64,000 nt of DNA from Streptomyces mangrovisoli (GCF_000974985.2 NZ_LAVA02000067.1:21396-85395), one strand, 5' to 3'; shown: positions 25,299-34,317, counted from the stretch's first letter. The notes: generated by a model from the sequence alone, not told the origin. Program-made: numbers and translations.

Positions 25299-26450
25299 TC
25301 ACAGCAGGCGGGCCGCTCCGGCGTAGCCGGACATCGCGGCTACGGCGTCCAGGCGGACGACGGTGCCGGGCCGGGGCGCGTCGATCATCTGGCCGTTGCC
25401 GAGGTAGATGCCGACGTGGTGGATGGTCGGGTCCCGGCCGGGGGCGTAGGCGTAGAAGACCAGGTCACCCGGTTTGAGGGCGGCGGTGCCGAGGGATGCG
25501 GGGATCCGCCGGCCGTAGGCGGCCTGTGCGGCGGCGTTGTGCGGCAGACGGATCCCGGCCTGCGCGTACGCGTAGAGGGTCAGGCCCGAGCAGTCGAAGC
25601 CCGTGATGGTGGTGCCGCTGATGCCGCTGGGCGTGCAGCAGACGCCGGTGCTGGGCCCGTGGGCGGTGCCGCCGCCCCAGGAGTAGGGCACGCCGCGCTG
25701 GGAGAGCGCAGCCTGAAGGACGGTGCGCACCGTGCCCGTCACACCGGTCAGGTCGGGGTCTTTCGCGGCGGCCGTGTACTGCTCGATCCAGCCCAGCACG
25801 TCGTGCAGGTAGGCGGTGGAGTGGTTGTACTGCAGGATCGCGGCGTCCAGTTGGGAGGACCGGGCGAGGTTGCGGCCGCGGCCGCAGAGGTGGACGGCGG
25901 CGCCGACGGCGGCATCGTCGGCGTTGTGGGGATCGGCGACGTGGTCGCCGTTGCCGTCCTTGCCGACCGCCTGCCAGGTCGCGGGCAGGAACTGGAAGGG
26001 GCCCACCGCCCGTTCTCCGGTCGCGGTCCCGTCCCACCGGCCGTGGTCGGTGTCGGCGACCGGTGTGGTGTTGCCGCCGCTGCCCGAGCCGTCGAGCAGC
26101 ACCCCGTAGATCTTCGGGCGGATGTCGCCGTTGGCGGAGATCGTGTGTCCGGTGGCGTGGTTGGATTCGACTTTGGCGATGCCGGCCAGGATCGGCCAGC
26201 GCAGCCCCCGGCAGCCGGGCACGTACCGGGTCACGTGTACGGCGGCGCTCTGGTAGGCGGTGAGCATGCGGGCGGGGATGTCCGCCACCGTGCCGGCGGT
26301 CCCGCCCGCATCCTGGCTCTTCAGCGCGGCCAGTGCGCCGAGGGCGCCGGTGAGCGGTGCCGCGCAGCACACGGCCGCCAGCAGCAGGACCATCACGACA
26401 CAGCCCCACCGTGCCCGCCGCCCGCCCCGGGAGCGGGACGTCGCGGTCAT
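25299..26450 (-). CDS. Lytic transglycosylase / NlpC-P60 peptidoglycan hydrolase (VirB1-like)
   Basis: A 383-residue secreted two-domain wall hydrolase. A signal or anchor lies at about 17-40. The first domain is goose-lysozyme/SLT-like: Glu95 in IAKVESNH is the likely catalytic acid, with GPFQFLPATWQ at about 150-160 and AAILQYNHS at 203-211. The second is NlpC/P60: Cys287 in FDCSGL, His345 in HHVGIYL, and IDAPRPGT. Gram-positive conjugation systems carry this same fusion to open the cell wall (Tn916 Orf14-type and VirB1 equivalents). The ATG overlaps the channel gene stop by 4 bp. Confidence 0.92.
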   Translation of the reverse strand: MTATSRSRGGRRARWGCVVMVLLLAAVCCAAPLTGALGALAALKSQDAGGTAGTVADIPARMLTAYQSAAVHVTRYVPGCRGLRWPILAGIAKVESNHATGHTISANGDIRPKIYGVLLDGSGSGGNTTPVADTDHGRWDGTATGERAVGPFQFLPATWQAVGKDGNGDHVADPHNADDAAVGAAVHLCGRGRNLARSSQLDAAILQYNHSTAYLHDVLGWIEQYTAAAKDPDLTGVTGTVRTVLQAALSQRGVPYSWGGGTAHGPSTGVCCTPSGISGTTITGFDCSGLTLYAYAQAGIRLPHNAAAQAAYGRRIPASLGTAALKPGDLVFYAYAPGRDPTIHHVGIYLGNGQMIDAPRPGTVVRLDAVAAMSGYAGAARLL

Positions 26451-29233
26451 GAACCCTCACCGTCCTCGCCGCCGGTCATGTCTTCGCCGTTGGCGGCCGA
26501 CTCCGGGCGGGGATGCGGTGGTGGCGCCAGGAGCCGGGCCAGCCGCTGGTCCGACGGCTGGGGCGGTCCACTGGGGGTGGTCCACCAGTGCGCTGCGGTA
26601 GCGCCCGGCCCGCGGCGCGCGGTACCGGACCCGCCGCCCTGTCCGCTCCCGCCGGTGGCCTGCCCGGTGGAGCCCCGGGTGGCGGCGGGCCCATCCGGCA
26701 GCCGCCCGCCACCGCTGCTGCCGCCGCGCGCACCTCCCCCGTCTGTGCGTCCGGTGGGGGCCGACCGGTCGGTGCCCGTCGGTGCGGTGCCGGGCGCGGC
26801 CGCCGTGGCGGGGCCGTTGCCGGTGAGGCGGCGGGTCGTGAAGGGGCCGGTGCCGCCGTGGTCGCCGGCGTCACGTGCCGCGCGCACGATGTGCCGCCCC
26901 GTGTCACCCCAGGCGCGGCGGTCCTCGCGCACGGTGTTGGCCCACACCCGCACCTGCCGGCGCACGTCCTGGGTGAAGTGCGACTCTCCGGAGCGCAGGC
27001 GGCGGACGTTCTCGGGCAGGCCCGCGGTGGTGGCGTACGCGGCGCGGCCGCCGCGGTTGAGGAGGCGGTAACCCCGGTAGCGCACCAGCCGGTTGTGCGC
27101 CCGGGTGGACAGCAGGGGGCGGTCGGCATTCTGGTCGTGGAGGATCTCGCCGGTCGTGCGGTCGATGATGCGGCCCTGATCGTCGCGGTAGCGGTCCGCC
27201 GGCCCCCGCCGGACGACCGGAGCACTCACCTGACCCGCCCGGCCGGCCGTTCCGCGCCCGCCTGCACCGGCGGCCACCGCGGCACCGTCGGTGCCGGTGG
27301 GCTTTTGCCACTTGGCGATCTGGTCGCGGTCGGGCCGCCGGCCCACCAGCAGGCTGTAGGCGCCGCGGGAGCCGAGGCTCACTCCGGCTCCGGCTGCGGC
27401 GGCAGCCGCCGTCAGGGGGGCCAGGCCGCGGCCTGCCTCCGCACCGGCTTCGGCCAGCAGGCGCCCGGTGTCCACCGGAACACCCGCCCCGTCGACGGCC
27501 GAGGCCAGCGCCCCCAGCAGGCGGTGGCGGGTGCCCAGCAGACCGAGGCGGCCCCCGCCTCCCAGCACCCGCCCCCCTCCAGCCGCGCTCAGCGCGCCAC
27601 CCAGCAGGTGCGGGGAGTGCAGGGCGAGCGCGGCGCCGAAGTCGGAGGAGTCGCCGGGCAGATGGGTGCCGCCGACCTTGGCGTAGCGCATCCGCAGCGC
27701 CATGCGCCGGCTGAACGCGCTGATCGCGGTGAGCAGGCGGCGGTGCCCGGCCGCGCCGGCGACAGCGAGGGCGTCCAGCAGCAGGAGGCGTTCCACCTCG
27801 AGCTGGGGGCCGTGGGTGAGGGTGGCGTCCATGGCGATGCCGGCGAACGGCACGAACGCGCACACGCCGACCATCGTGGCCAGGGCGATGCCCCACAGCG
27901 ACAGCCACTTCCACACCGACTGCCGGGCCGGTCCGGGCAGCATCCCTGTGACGAACGTGATGCCTCCGGCTGCGGCCGCGCCCGCGCACACGGCCTGCGT
28001 GGCCAGCAGCATCATCGCGCTGGAGAGGAACATCCCGCACAGGAACAGGGCGGCGACCAGCAATAGTCCGGCGCCGCCGAGCCGCCACCAGGTCGGCGTC
28101 TGCGCGTAGGCGGCACAGGCTTTGCCGACCGGGCCGGCCTTCTTCAGATCGGTGAGGAAGGCGTCGAACTCCCGGTCGTCGTCCGTGACGAGAGCGTTCT
28201 GCGCGTCCAGCAGCTCACCGCCGGGGGTGAGCGCGGGCAGACTGTCACTGCTCTTGCCCGGGGTGCCGTCGATGCCGCGTTCGCAGTACGTCTTCGCCGG
28301 GCCGATGATCTTCTTGCAGGTGTCCTTCGCCTCCTGCGAAGCCCCCGCGGTGGCCGCCTTGTAGCCGCCGGTGACCCATTTCAGATGCAGCGCGTAGGCC
28401 GCACGGTCGGCGGTCTTCGCGGGGTCGAGGATGCGCCCGTACTCCAGCAGCATGTACGGCTTGACGACGAGCGCGTTGGTCAGGGCGTCCTGCAGTGGCC
28501 GGGCCACCTGGGCGGCGGACACCGGCGCCGAGCCTTCCTCCTGGAGGCAGGTCAGTTCGGCGTTGCCGGACAGCGACGCGCAGGGGTCCGTGCTGGCGAT
28601 CTTGCCGCCCCAGTCGTAGGAGGCGACGCTCTGCTGGGCGACCTGGCCCGCCATCTGCTGCGCCTGCCCCAGCGGGCCGTCCGCTCCGAGGAGGTAGTCG
28701 GGGCGTACGAACACCGACGCGGCCAGCGCGCCGATCAGCAGGGTCAGGACGATCTCGCCGAGGCCGCGGGCGAGGCGGCCGCGCACGATGAGGAACGCGG
28801 AGAAGACGAACGCCCACGACAGCAGCAGCCCTTTCAGCCCGAGGGTGTCGACGGCGAGCCGCGTGTAGCTGTCGGCGGTCTTCTGCGCCGGGGTGATGAG
28901 CAGCTTGAGCAGTGGGAAGCGGAAGGCGACCTCGATCGCCCACCCGGCCAGGCCCACCAGCAGGCGGATCAGCGTGAACAGGCCGGACAGGGCGAAGGCC
29001 AGGGCCTGCGTCTTGAAGGCGACGATCGAACCGCCCGCGGAGGCGAGGTCGTAGCCGTCGAGGGGGACGCCCTCGCTGGAGGTGATGTCCAGCGGCGCGA
29101 GGAGATCGCCGGTCCCGCTCGTGGCGCCGCTGCTGGTGGCGGCGTAGACGACCTGGCTGTTGACGACGACGAACACGGCCGCCGACAGCACGACGAAGCC
29201 GACCGCGCGCAGCCGGCCCGGTGCGCGGCGCAT
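26447..29233 (-). CDS. VirB6/TrbL-like polytopic channel protein
   Basis: A 928-residue membrane protein from ATG 29233. An N-terminal signal-like segment (about 11-31) is followed by helices around 78-100, 137-150 and 160-176, then a loop of about 180-380, probably outside, with Cys218, Cys229, Cys306, Cys317 and Cys373. Further helices follow around 385-410, 415-440 and 455-480. A long cytoplasmic, Gly/Arg-rich, low-complexity tail makes up the rest. Size, topology and position beside the VirB4-like gene fit the VirB6/TrbL class that forms the inner channel. The loop motif Cys-x10-Cys with GPAKTYC (306-317) recurs in the neighbouring small protein. Overlaps are 1 bp upstream and 4 bp downstream. 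Confidence 0.82.
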   Translation of the reverse strand: MRRAPGRLRAVGFVVLSAAVFVVVNSQVVYAATSSGATSGTGDLLAPLDITSSEGVPLDGYDLASAGGSIVAFKTQALAFALSGLFTLIRLLVGLAGWAIEVAFRFPLLKLLITPAQKTADSYTRLAVDTLGLKGLLLSWAFVFSAFLIVRGRLARGLGEIVLTLLIGALAASVFVRPDYLLGADGPLGQAQQMAGQVAQQSVASYDWGGKIASTDPCASLSGNAELTCLQEEGSAPVSAAQVARPLQDALTNALVVKPYMLLEYGRILDPAKTADRAAYALHLKWVTGGYKAATAGASQEAKDTCKKIIGPAKTYCERGIDGTPGKSSDSLPALTPGGELLDAQNALVTDDDREFDAFLTDLKKAGPVGKACAAYAQTPTWWRLGGAGLLLVAALFLCGMFLSSAMMLLATQAVCAGAAAAGGITFVTGMLPGPARQSVWKWLSLWGIALATMVGVCAFVPFAGIAMDATLTHGPQLEVERLLLLDALAVAGAAGHRRLLTAISAFSRRMALRMRYAKVGGTHLPGDSSDFGAALALHSPHLLGGALSAAGGGRVLGGGGRLGLLGTRHRLLGALASAVDGAGVPVDTGRLLAEAGAEAGRGLAPLTAAAAAAGAGVSLGSRGAYSLLVGRRPDRDQIAKWQKPTGTDGAAVAAGAGGRGTAGRAGQVSAPVVRRGPADRYRDDQGRIIDRTTGEILHDQNADRPLLSTRAHNRLVRYRGYRLLNRGGRAAYATTAGLPENVRRLRSGESHFTQDVRRQVRVWANTVREDRRAWGDTGRHIVRAARDAGDHGGTGPFTTRRLTGNGPATAAAPGTAPTGTDRSAPTGRTDGGGARGGSSGGGRLPDGPAATRGSTGQATGGSGQGGGSGTARRGPGATAAHWWTTPSGPPQPSDQRLARLLAPPPHPRPESAANGEDMTGGEDGEGS

Positions 29234-29649
29234 CACGATCGCCTCCGCAGCACGCGCCGGCGCCGCCACCAGGTTGCCGCTGTCGTGGCTGCGGCGGCCG
29301 GCACGAGCAGGCGTGCCGCCGAACCCGCTGTTGTACCGGCACTCGGACCGGGGCGGGCATCGTTTCGCGGCCCTCGCGTCGCCGTGGCGGCTCCGCGACG
29401 GCAGTACGTGCGGGCCGGGCCTGCGATCAGAGCACAGGGACCGTCCTCGGCGCGCTGAGTCAGCGACGCGCCGGCCGCCGCGGTGGCGGCGGTGCCGGAG
29501 TGCTGCGCACGGGGCCACCACGGTTCGGGCAGGCACGAGGCGAGCACGATGAGGAGTACGGCGCCGCCGACCGCCACCGCGAGCACCCACCGTCCTCGGG
29601 ATGCGCGGGAGAGGGGTTCGCTGCGTGCCGCGCGAGGAGGGGCGCTCAT
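29233..29649 (-). CDS. Small anchored protein sharing the channel Cys motif
   Basis: A 138-residue protein from ATG 29649, overlapping the VirB4-like stop by 4 bp. One membrane segment (WVLAVAVGGAVLLIVLASCL, about 21-40) leads to an outer part with GPCALIAGPARTYCRRGAA at about 70-88. A second hydrophobic stretch (LLVPAAAATTAATW) is followed by an Arg-rich tail (RRRRVLRRRS), giving a two-pass shape. Cys72 and Cys83 have the same spacing as Cys306 and Cys317 of the VirB6-like protein, and the intervening residues match. It may pair with that protein in the channel. No known family is recognised. Confidence 0.72.
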   Translation of the reverse strand: MSAPPRAARSEPLSRASRGRWVLAVAVGGAVLLIVLASCLPEPWWPRAQHSGTAATAAAGASLTQRAEDGPCALIAGPARTYCRRGAATATRGPRNDARPGPSAGTTAGSAARLLVPAAAATTAATWWRRRRVLRRRS

Positions 29650-32360
29650 CGGATCTGCTCCTGTGAGGAGGGGAGGTCCGCCGTGGAGTGGGCCGGGTCT
29701 GTGCCGAGGCGCAGGCCGCCGGTGGTCTCGACCTTCGTGGCCCGGCGGCCGGGGGTGGTGGTGATGGCGTCGGCGATCCGCGCGATGCGGGGGATGACGA
29801 CCTTGACGCGGCCGGTGTTCTGCCGTGGGCAGGTCAGCAGGAACTCGCCCTCGCGGCCCGGCTGTCCGACGGGGGACAGGCCGCTGGTCACCAGCCGCAG
29901 CAGACGGTCGTCGCCGGGGTCGAGGCCGATGAACTCCAGGCCGCGGCGGGCACGTTCGCGGTCCGTGGTGCGCGCCAGGGCCCGGTAGGCCATCAGGCCG
30001 CGGTCGGGGCCCAGTTCGTTCGCGTCGTGGGAGCCGGCCAGGAGTCCCGCGCCGTGCTTGCGGCCGTCGTGGAGGATCTCGTGGACCAGGGCGGTGCCCT
30101 CGGCCGAGGAGGTCAGCCAGTACAGCTCGTCCGCGACGACGGCGCAGAACCGTGTCGGGTCCTCGAACGCGGTCTGCCGGGCGATGGCCGCGATCAGGTA
30201 GAGCACCGCCCGCCCGATCAGCGCCTCCAGCGGCTGCTGGTGCAGTACCTCCGGTGTGTCGAAGGCGGCCCGCGGGGGCAGGGTCAGGCCGGCCGTCGTG
30301 ATCACGATCAGGTCGGAGGCCGCGGAGGCGTCCAGCCGGACCGGGGCGAGCGCCGGATCGAACACCATCGCCGCCAGTGCGTTGCCGGCCACGACGCGGA
30401 GGAGCCCGGCCAGGGTCGCGGCCGCGTCCTGGCGCCGCCCGCTGCCGCGGGCGGCCATCTCCTGGAGCACCTGAAGGACACGGTGCATGGAGGGCTGCGG
30501 GCCGTCGGCGGCCTGTTCGACCGCGTGGTGCAGGACTTCGCCGTTGGTGCTCATCGGGGCGATGCCGAGCTGCAGGGTCAGGTAGGACAGGGCGTAGTGG
30601 CGCCCCGCCGGCCCGGGGAACAGGCGCAGCGGGTCGATGGAGACCCGGGCGCGGGCGGCGTCGATGATCTGGCAGCGCTCGCGGGTCGCGCTGCGGGCGA
30701 AGGCGGCCCACTCGCGCACGGGGGTGCGGTCGATGCAGACCGCGATCCCGCCGCGCGCCCACACTGCCTCGGCGACGAGTTTTTGCAGCACGCTCTTGCC
30801 CGCGCCGAGGTCGCCGACGACGCCCATCGAGGCGGAGGCGTCGTGCTTCGGCGCGTCCCCGATGTTGATCGTGACGGGGCGGGTGGTGCCGCTGTCGAGA
30901 TCGACCCCGAGGAACATCCCGTCCGGATCGCCCACCTCGCAGACGGTGAAGGCACCGGACATGGCCCAGTCCTCGGACAGCTGATGCTGCGTGAACTCCC
31001 GCACCAGCCCCGGCCGCAGGCTGCCGGGCAGGCCGAGCGTGAACAGGGCCTCCTGCAGTCCGGCCGGGCGCACCGCCCGGTAGTCCGCGCCGGACAGCAG
31101 CGCGGCGAGGGTGCGGGCGCGCGCGTCGCAGACGGCGGCGGTCGGACCCCACACGGTCAGCGCGGTCACCGACTGCACCTCCACCTCGACGGAGGTCCGT
31201 GACAGGCGGCCTTCCAGTTCGCCCAGGTCCCGGCCGGCCTCCGCAAGAGAGGCGGGCGTGCCCGTGGGGCGGGCGTCGTACTGGTCCACCTGGTCGACCA
31301 GTTCGTTGCGTTTGCGGCGTACCTGCTGGCGGGCCGTCTCGGCCGGCACCAGGGTGAGGTCGACCGTGTAGTCGACAGGAAACGTCAGGCTCTCCAGCTG
31401 GGCGAACAGATCGGCGGCCTCCGCGCTCAGCGCGGGCGGGCACTCGGCCAGCGCCAGATGGGCCTGATAGCCGCACCCTGCCTCCGTCTCCACCTCCAGC
31501 CAGCGCCGCGCCAGGGGCGAGCCGCCCGCTGCACGCAGCCGTCGCGGCCGCCGCCGTGCCGGGTGCGCGGCGGAGCCGCTCGTCCCGGGGGCGTCGGCGC
31601 GTTCTGCGGCCTGGGAGAGGGTGCCGCCTTCCTGCAGACGGGCCTGGCCCAGGTCGGCGTAGCTGGGGGAGTACAGCACCCCGTCACGCAGCTGCCCGCC
31701 GTACAGAGCGCCGGACTCGGCCTCGGCGAGCAGCGGCTCCGCAAGACCCCGGTGCAGCGCGTGCTGGATCATCCACACGATCTCCGCCGGGCGTGCCGCA
31801 CGCACCGCGACCGAGCCCGCCAGCGCCGCCTCGACCCGCGCCGCCTGCTCCCGGTAGGCGGTCACCTCGCGCACCCCCACCGGCGCCGCACGCAGGCCGA
31901 GCGAGGGCGCGAACTGCGCCCACACCGCCGCCAGATGCGCACCGTGCAGACCAGGCGCATCCCTCAAAGGCACGGCCAGCCACAGGGTGCGCCGGTGCAT
32001 CTCCTGCCCGCCCAGCAGATCCAGCACGGCCTCGACGCCCTCGGCCCACGGATGCGGGCCGGCACCGGGCGGCGCGTCGTCGGGGTCGACACCTTCGATC
32101 ATGCGCAGCGCGACCTCACCCGGGTCGACCCGGGCGCAGAGGCCGAACAGGCGCGGCGCTCCGGACAGGGAGCGGACCAGGTGCGTGATCCTTGCCAGCT
32201 GCTCGTCACGGACCGCTGCCGCGGTGTAGGTGCCCTGGACCGTCTCCTCCCGTCCCTGCGCCTGCTGACCGGAGCCGGGGCGCAGACGGTAGAGCGCCCA
32301 CACCCCGCCCTGCGTCGACCACAGCAGATGCCCGGCGATGTGCCGGATCGGCACCCTCAC
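29646..32360 (-). CDS. VirB4-like conjugation ATPase
   Basis: A 904-residue ATPase that would power the secretion channel. The N-terminal half resembles the VirB4/TraE-type domain. Walker A GDLGAGKS lies at about 516-523, and Walker B FCAVVADELYWL begins near 738; then come DGRKHGAGLLAGSHD and a C-terminal LTCPRQNTGRVKVVIP. A mid-protein Arg-rich insert (about 265-280) looks disordered. It starts at GTG 32360, overlapping the previous gene (GTGA). With the VirD4-like protein it supplies both ATPases expected of a Gram-positive T4SS. Confidence 0.9.
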   Translation of the reverse strand: MRVPIRHIAGHLLWSTQGGVWALYRLRPGSGQQAQGREETVQGTYTAAAVRDEQLARITHLVRSLSGAPRLFGLCARVDPGEVALRMIEGVDPDDAPPGAGPHPWAEGVEAVLDLLGGQEMHRRTLWLAVPLRDAPGLHGAHLAAVWAQFAPSLGLRAAPVGVREVTAYREQAARVEAALAGSVAVRAARPAEIVWMIQHALHRGLAEPLLAEAESGALYGGQLRDGVLYSPSYADLGQARLQEGGTLSQAAERADAPGTSGSAAHPARRRPRRLRAAGGSPLARRWLEVETEAGCGYQAHLALAECPPALSAEAADLFAQLESLTFPVDYTVDLTLVPAETARQQVRRKRNELVDQVDQYDARPTGTPASLAEAGRDLGELEGRLSRTSVEVEVQSVTALTVWGPTAAVCDARARTLAALLSGADYRAVRPAGLQEALFTLGLPGSLRPGLVREFTQHQLSEDWAMSGAFTVCEVGDPDGMFLGVDLDSGTTRPVTINIGDAPKHDASASMGVVGDLGAGKSVLQKLVAEAVWARGGIAVCIDRTPVREWAAFARSATRERCQIIDAARARVSIDPLRLFPGPAGRHYALSYLTLQLGIAPMSTNGEVLHHAVEQAADGPQPSMHRVLQVLQEMAARGSGRRQDAAATLAGLLRVVAGNALAAMVFDPALAPVRLDASAASDLIVITTAGLTLPPRAAFDTPEVLHQQPLEALIGRAVLYLIAAIARQTAFEDPTRFCAVVADELYWLTSSAEGTALVHEILHDGRKHGAGLLAGSHDANELGPDRGLMAYRALARTTDRERARRGLEFIGLDPGDDRLLRLVTSGLSPVGQPGREGEFLLTCPRQNTGRVKVVIPRIARIADAITTTPGRRATKVETTGGLRLGTDPAHSTADLPSSQEQIR

Positions 32361-32893
32361 CGCACACCCCCTTCGGGCCCTTCGCGCTCGGCGAGCAGGA
32401 GGAGCCGCTGGACGCCCGACACCGCGCCGACCGGGCTGCGCGCAGCGCAGCGGACCGGCTCGGGGCGGGAGTCGTGCCGGGGGGCCGAGGCCCCGGCGCC
32501 GGAAGCGGATGGTGAACTCTCAACGGTGAAGCCGCCCAGCAGCGTGCGGGGCGTCCTCGGGCGGGCCGTTGTGCCGCCGATACGGCCACCGCGCGGTTGC
32601 GCGGCCAGCAGTGCCCAGCCCAGCGCCGCCGACAACGGGGCACGGCCGCCGATCCTTGGGCGGCGTACCGCCCAGATCGCCACACCCCACACGATCACCG
32701 GCACGGGCCCCAGCCACGACCACCAGGCGATCGTCTTGACGAGGAGATAGCCGCCGACGACTGCCACCGCGATCTGCGCGGGCGTGTAGGGCCCCAGCGG
32801 CACGCGCCAGTCGCCCATCTTGCCCAGCACCCACGGATGACGCCGGGCCGCGGTGTAGTACCGGGCCACCTGCTGCCCGCCGGCCGCGCTCAC
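32357..32893 (-). CDS. TcpE/PrgI-like small membrane protein
   Basis: A 178-residue protein from GTG 32893. After ARYYTAARRHPWVLGKMGDWRVPLGPYTPAQIAVAVVG come two close membrane segments (about 37-55 and 58-76), then RRPRIGGRAPLSAALGWALLAAQPR and a disordered Ser/Pro/Arg-rich tail. A short two-helix unit directly before VirB4 is the position of VirB3/PrgI/TcpE proteins in Gram-positive conjugation loci. The assignment rests on topology and context rather than on a strong motif. Confidence 0.72.
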   Translation of the reverse strand: MSAAGGQQVARYYTAARRHPWVLGKMGDWRVPLGPYTPAQIAVAVVGGYLLVKTIAWWSWLGPVPVIVWGVAIWAVRRPRIGGRAPLSAALGWALLAAQPRGGRIGGTTARPRTPRTLLGGFTVESSPSASGAGASAPRHDSRPEPVRCAARSPVGAVSGVQRLLLLAEREGPEGGVR

Positions 32894-33237
32894 AGCTCAC
32901 CCTCCGCGCGGGCAACAGACGTTGACAGTGGCGGCACGGAAACGGCGTACGGCCGGCTGCCGGGGGTGGTGGGGGCGGACTTCGCGGGGTGTTGGACCTC
33001 GTCGCTGAACATGTCCGCCAGCTGCTCGCGGGAGTTGTACAGGCCCAGCGCGATGACGAGCAGGATCAGCGCGCCGATGCCGGCCTTGACGCTGAATTTC
33101 TGGATCATGCCGACGACCACCAGGACGACCAGGCCCGCCTGCAGTCCGGTGTCGCCCCAGTGCTGGAACATCGCGATCCAGGAGTTGCCCAGATCGTCCA
33201 ACTGTCCCGCCAGCAGCACTTCGTGGACCGCGCTCAT
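32890..33237 (-). CDS. Small membrane protein of the transfer locus
   Basis: A 115-residue protein. The longer frame to 33339 overlaps the TcpC-like gene, so ATG 33237, which overlaps that gene's stop by 4 bp, is chosen. It has two hydrophobic helices (GLQAGLVVLVVVGMIQKFSV and AGIGALILLVIALGLYNS), an acidic region and a low-complexity end. A short two-helix protein here is reminiscent of VirB2-like subunits, but no cleavage site is visible and the identity is unproven. Confidence 0.7.
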   Translation of the reverse strand: MSAVHEVLLAGQLDDLGNSWIAMFQHWGDTGLQAGLVVLVVVGMIQKFSVKAGIGALILLVIALGLYNSREQLADMFSDEVQHPAKSAPTTPGSRPYAVSVPPLSTSVARAEGEL

Positions 33238-34184
33238 GAGCGCCCGCCCCCGCTCTGCGTGGCTGAGCCGGCTTCGAAGGCGGCCACTTCCCACCGGCCG
33301 GAGCGGGCCCGCAGGGTGAGGGCGTAGGCGAGCGGCCACCGCGCAGCGGCGTCCCGGGCCTCCACCTGGGCCAGCACGTGCACCGTGGTGCCGTCCGCGG
33401 CAGCCGTGCCGGCGATCGGCGTGGTCTCTCGGGCCTCGAGCCCGGTCACCGACACGGCCTGGTAGGCGGCGGGTTCGACGGCGGACAGCGAGACGTCAGG
33501 GGCGAGGTAGCGGTCGATCCGCCCGGCACCGGTCAGATAGGCGGTGAGGAACTCGCCCACCGACGAGGCCACTTCGCTGCCGGTCGGCACCGTCACCGCG
33601 TACGAGGACGGTCCTGCCGTGGCGCGTCCGGGACCGGCCACCGCGGCGGGCGCCGCCGTCACCACGCACCGGGCGCCGCCCTCGTCCGCGGCCACCGGCA
33701 CCGCGTAGTAGCGCACCCGACCGTCGGCGTCCTGCGCAGCCACCGTCACCAACGACTGTGCAGCCGACACCTGCGCACTGCGCACCGCCAAGACGGCCTG
33801 CAGCCCCGGCTGCGCATCAACAACGCGATCGGGCAGGTCGACCGCCGGGCCGAGCCGCCGCGCAAGCCGCGCCTGCGCAGAGTCCGCATCGCCGGCACTG
33901 CTGCGCAGCCACGCGCCGACGAACAACTGCGCACACCCGCTCGCCCCGTCCGTGGCCGCGGCATTCGTGCGCAGGGGAGCCGGCGTGCGCGGGGCGGCGT
34001 CGGTGTCGGTGTCGGCATGCGCACCCGAGGTGACGGACAACGCGAGTGCGAGCGGCCCGGTCGCCAGGGCGACGCATACGGCCAGGCGGGAAAGGCGGAC
34101 GCGGCGGCGCATCCGTTGCAGCCGGATGCTGCCGGCAACCGGCCCGGCATCGCGGCGAGGTGAAGCCTGCTTGCCAGGAGACAT
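33234..34184 (-). CDS. TcpC/VirB8-like conjugal transfer protein
   Basis: A 316-residue bitopic protein from ATG 34184 with GGGAG upstream; the frame open to 34265 has no better start. A basic cytoplasmic head precedes a membrane helix (RLAVCVALATGPLALALSVTSGA), followed by two outer beta-rich domains: CAQLFVGAWLRSSAGDADSAQARLA and later SVGEFLTAYLTGAGRIDRYLAPDVSLSAV with AYALTLRARSGRWEVAAFE. That duplicated NTF2-like pattern fits conjugative-transposon TcpC (Tn916 Orf13-type). It is the first gene of the 10-gene unit that ends with the replication-relaxation gene. Its coding DNA holds nine TGCGCA hexamers between 33733 and 34023, far above expectation. Confidence 0.82.
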   Translation of the reverse strand: MSPGKQASPRRDAGPVAGSIRLQRMRRRVRLSRLAVCVALATGPLALALSVTSGAHADTDTDAAPRTPAPLRTNAAATDGASGCAQLFVGAWLRSSAGDADSAQARLARRLGPAVDLPDRVVDAQPGLQAVLAVRSAQVSAAQSLVTVAAQDADGRVRYYAVPVAADEGGARCVVTAAPAAVAGPGRATAGPSSYAVTVPTGSEVASSVGEFLTAYLTGAGRIDRYLAPDVSLSAVEPAAYQAVSVTGLEARETTPIAGTAAADGTTVHVLAQVEARDAAARWPLAYALTLRARSGRWEVAAFEAGSATQSGGGRS

Positions 34185-34251
34185 GGTCGAACTCCCAGGT
34201 CGGTACGGGTGGATACCGGCCCGAGCCAAACCGAGCCCCCTGACCGCAACG

Positions 34252-34317
34252 CCGACCACGGGCACCTGACCACGGTCACGATCCCGACACGAGGCTTGTG
34301 GTCACCCGACCACGGGC
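34252..34317. repeat. GACCAC iterons upstream of the transfer operon
   Basis: CCGACCACGGGC occurs at 34252-34263 and 34306-34317. A third GACCAC is at 34268-34273, and the inverse GTGGTC at 34298-34303 pairs with GACCAC at 34308-34313. The array lies 68-133 bp before the TcpC-like start, where a regulator of the transfer operon would bind. Confidence 0.5.

Noticed and set aside
26513..28066. A 517-codon plus-strand frame inside the VirB6-like gene
   Set aside because: No ribosome-binding site, Gly/Arg/Pro-biased composition, and the minus strand carries a coherent membrane protein.
11382..34184. An integrase or excisionase for the transfer element
   Set aside because: No Tyr- or Ser-recombinase motif was found in any frame examined; the element's ends may be outside this window.
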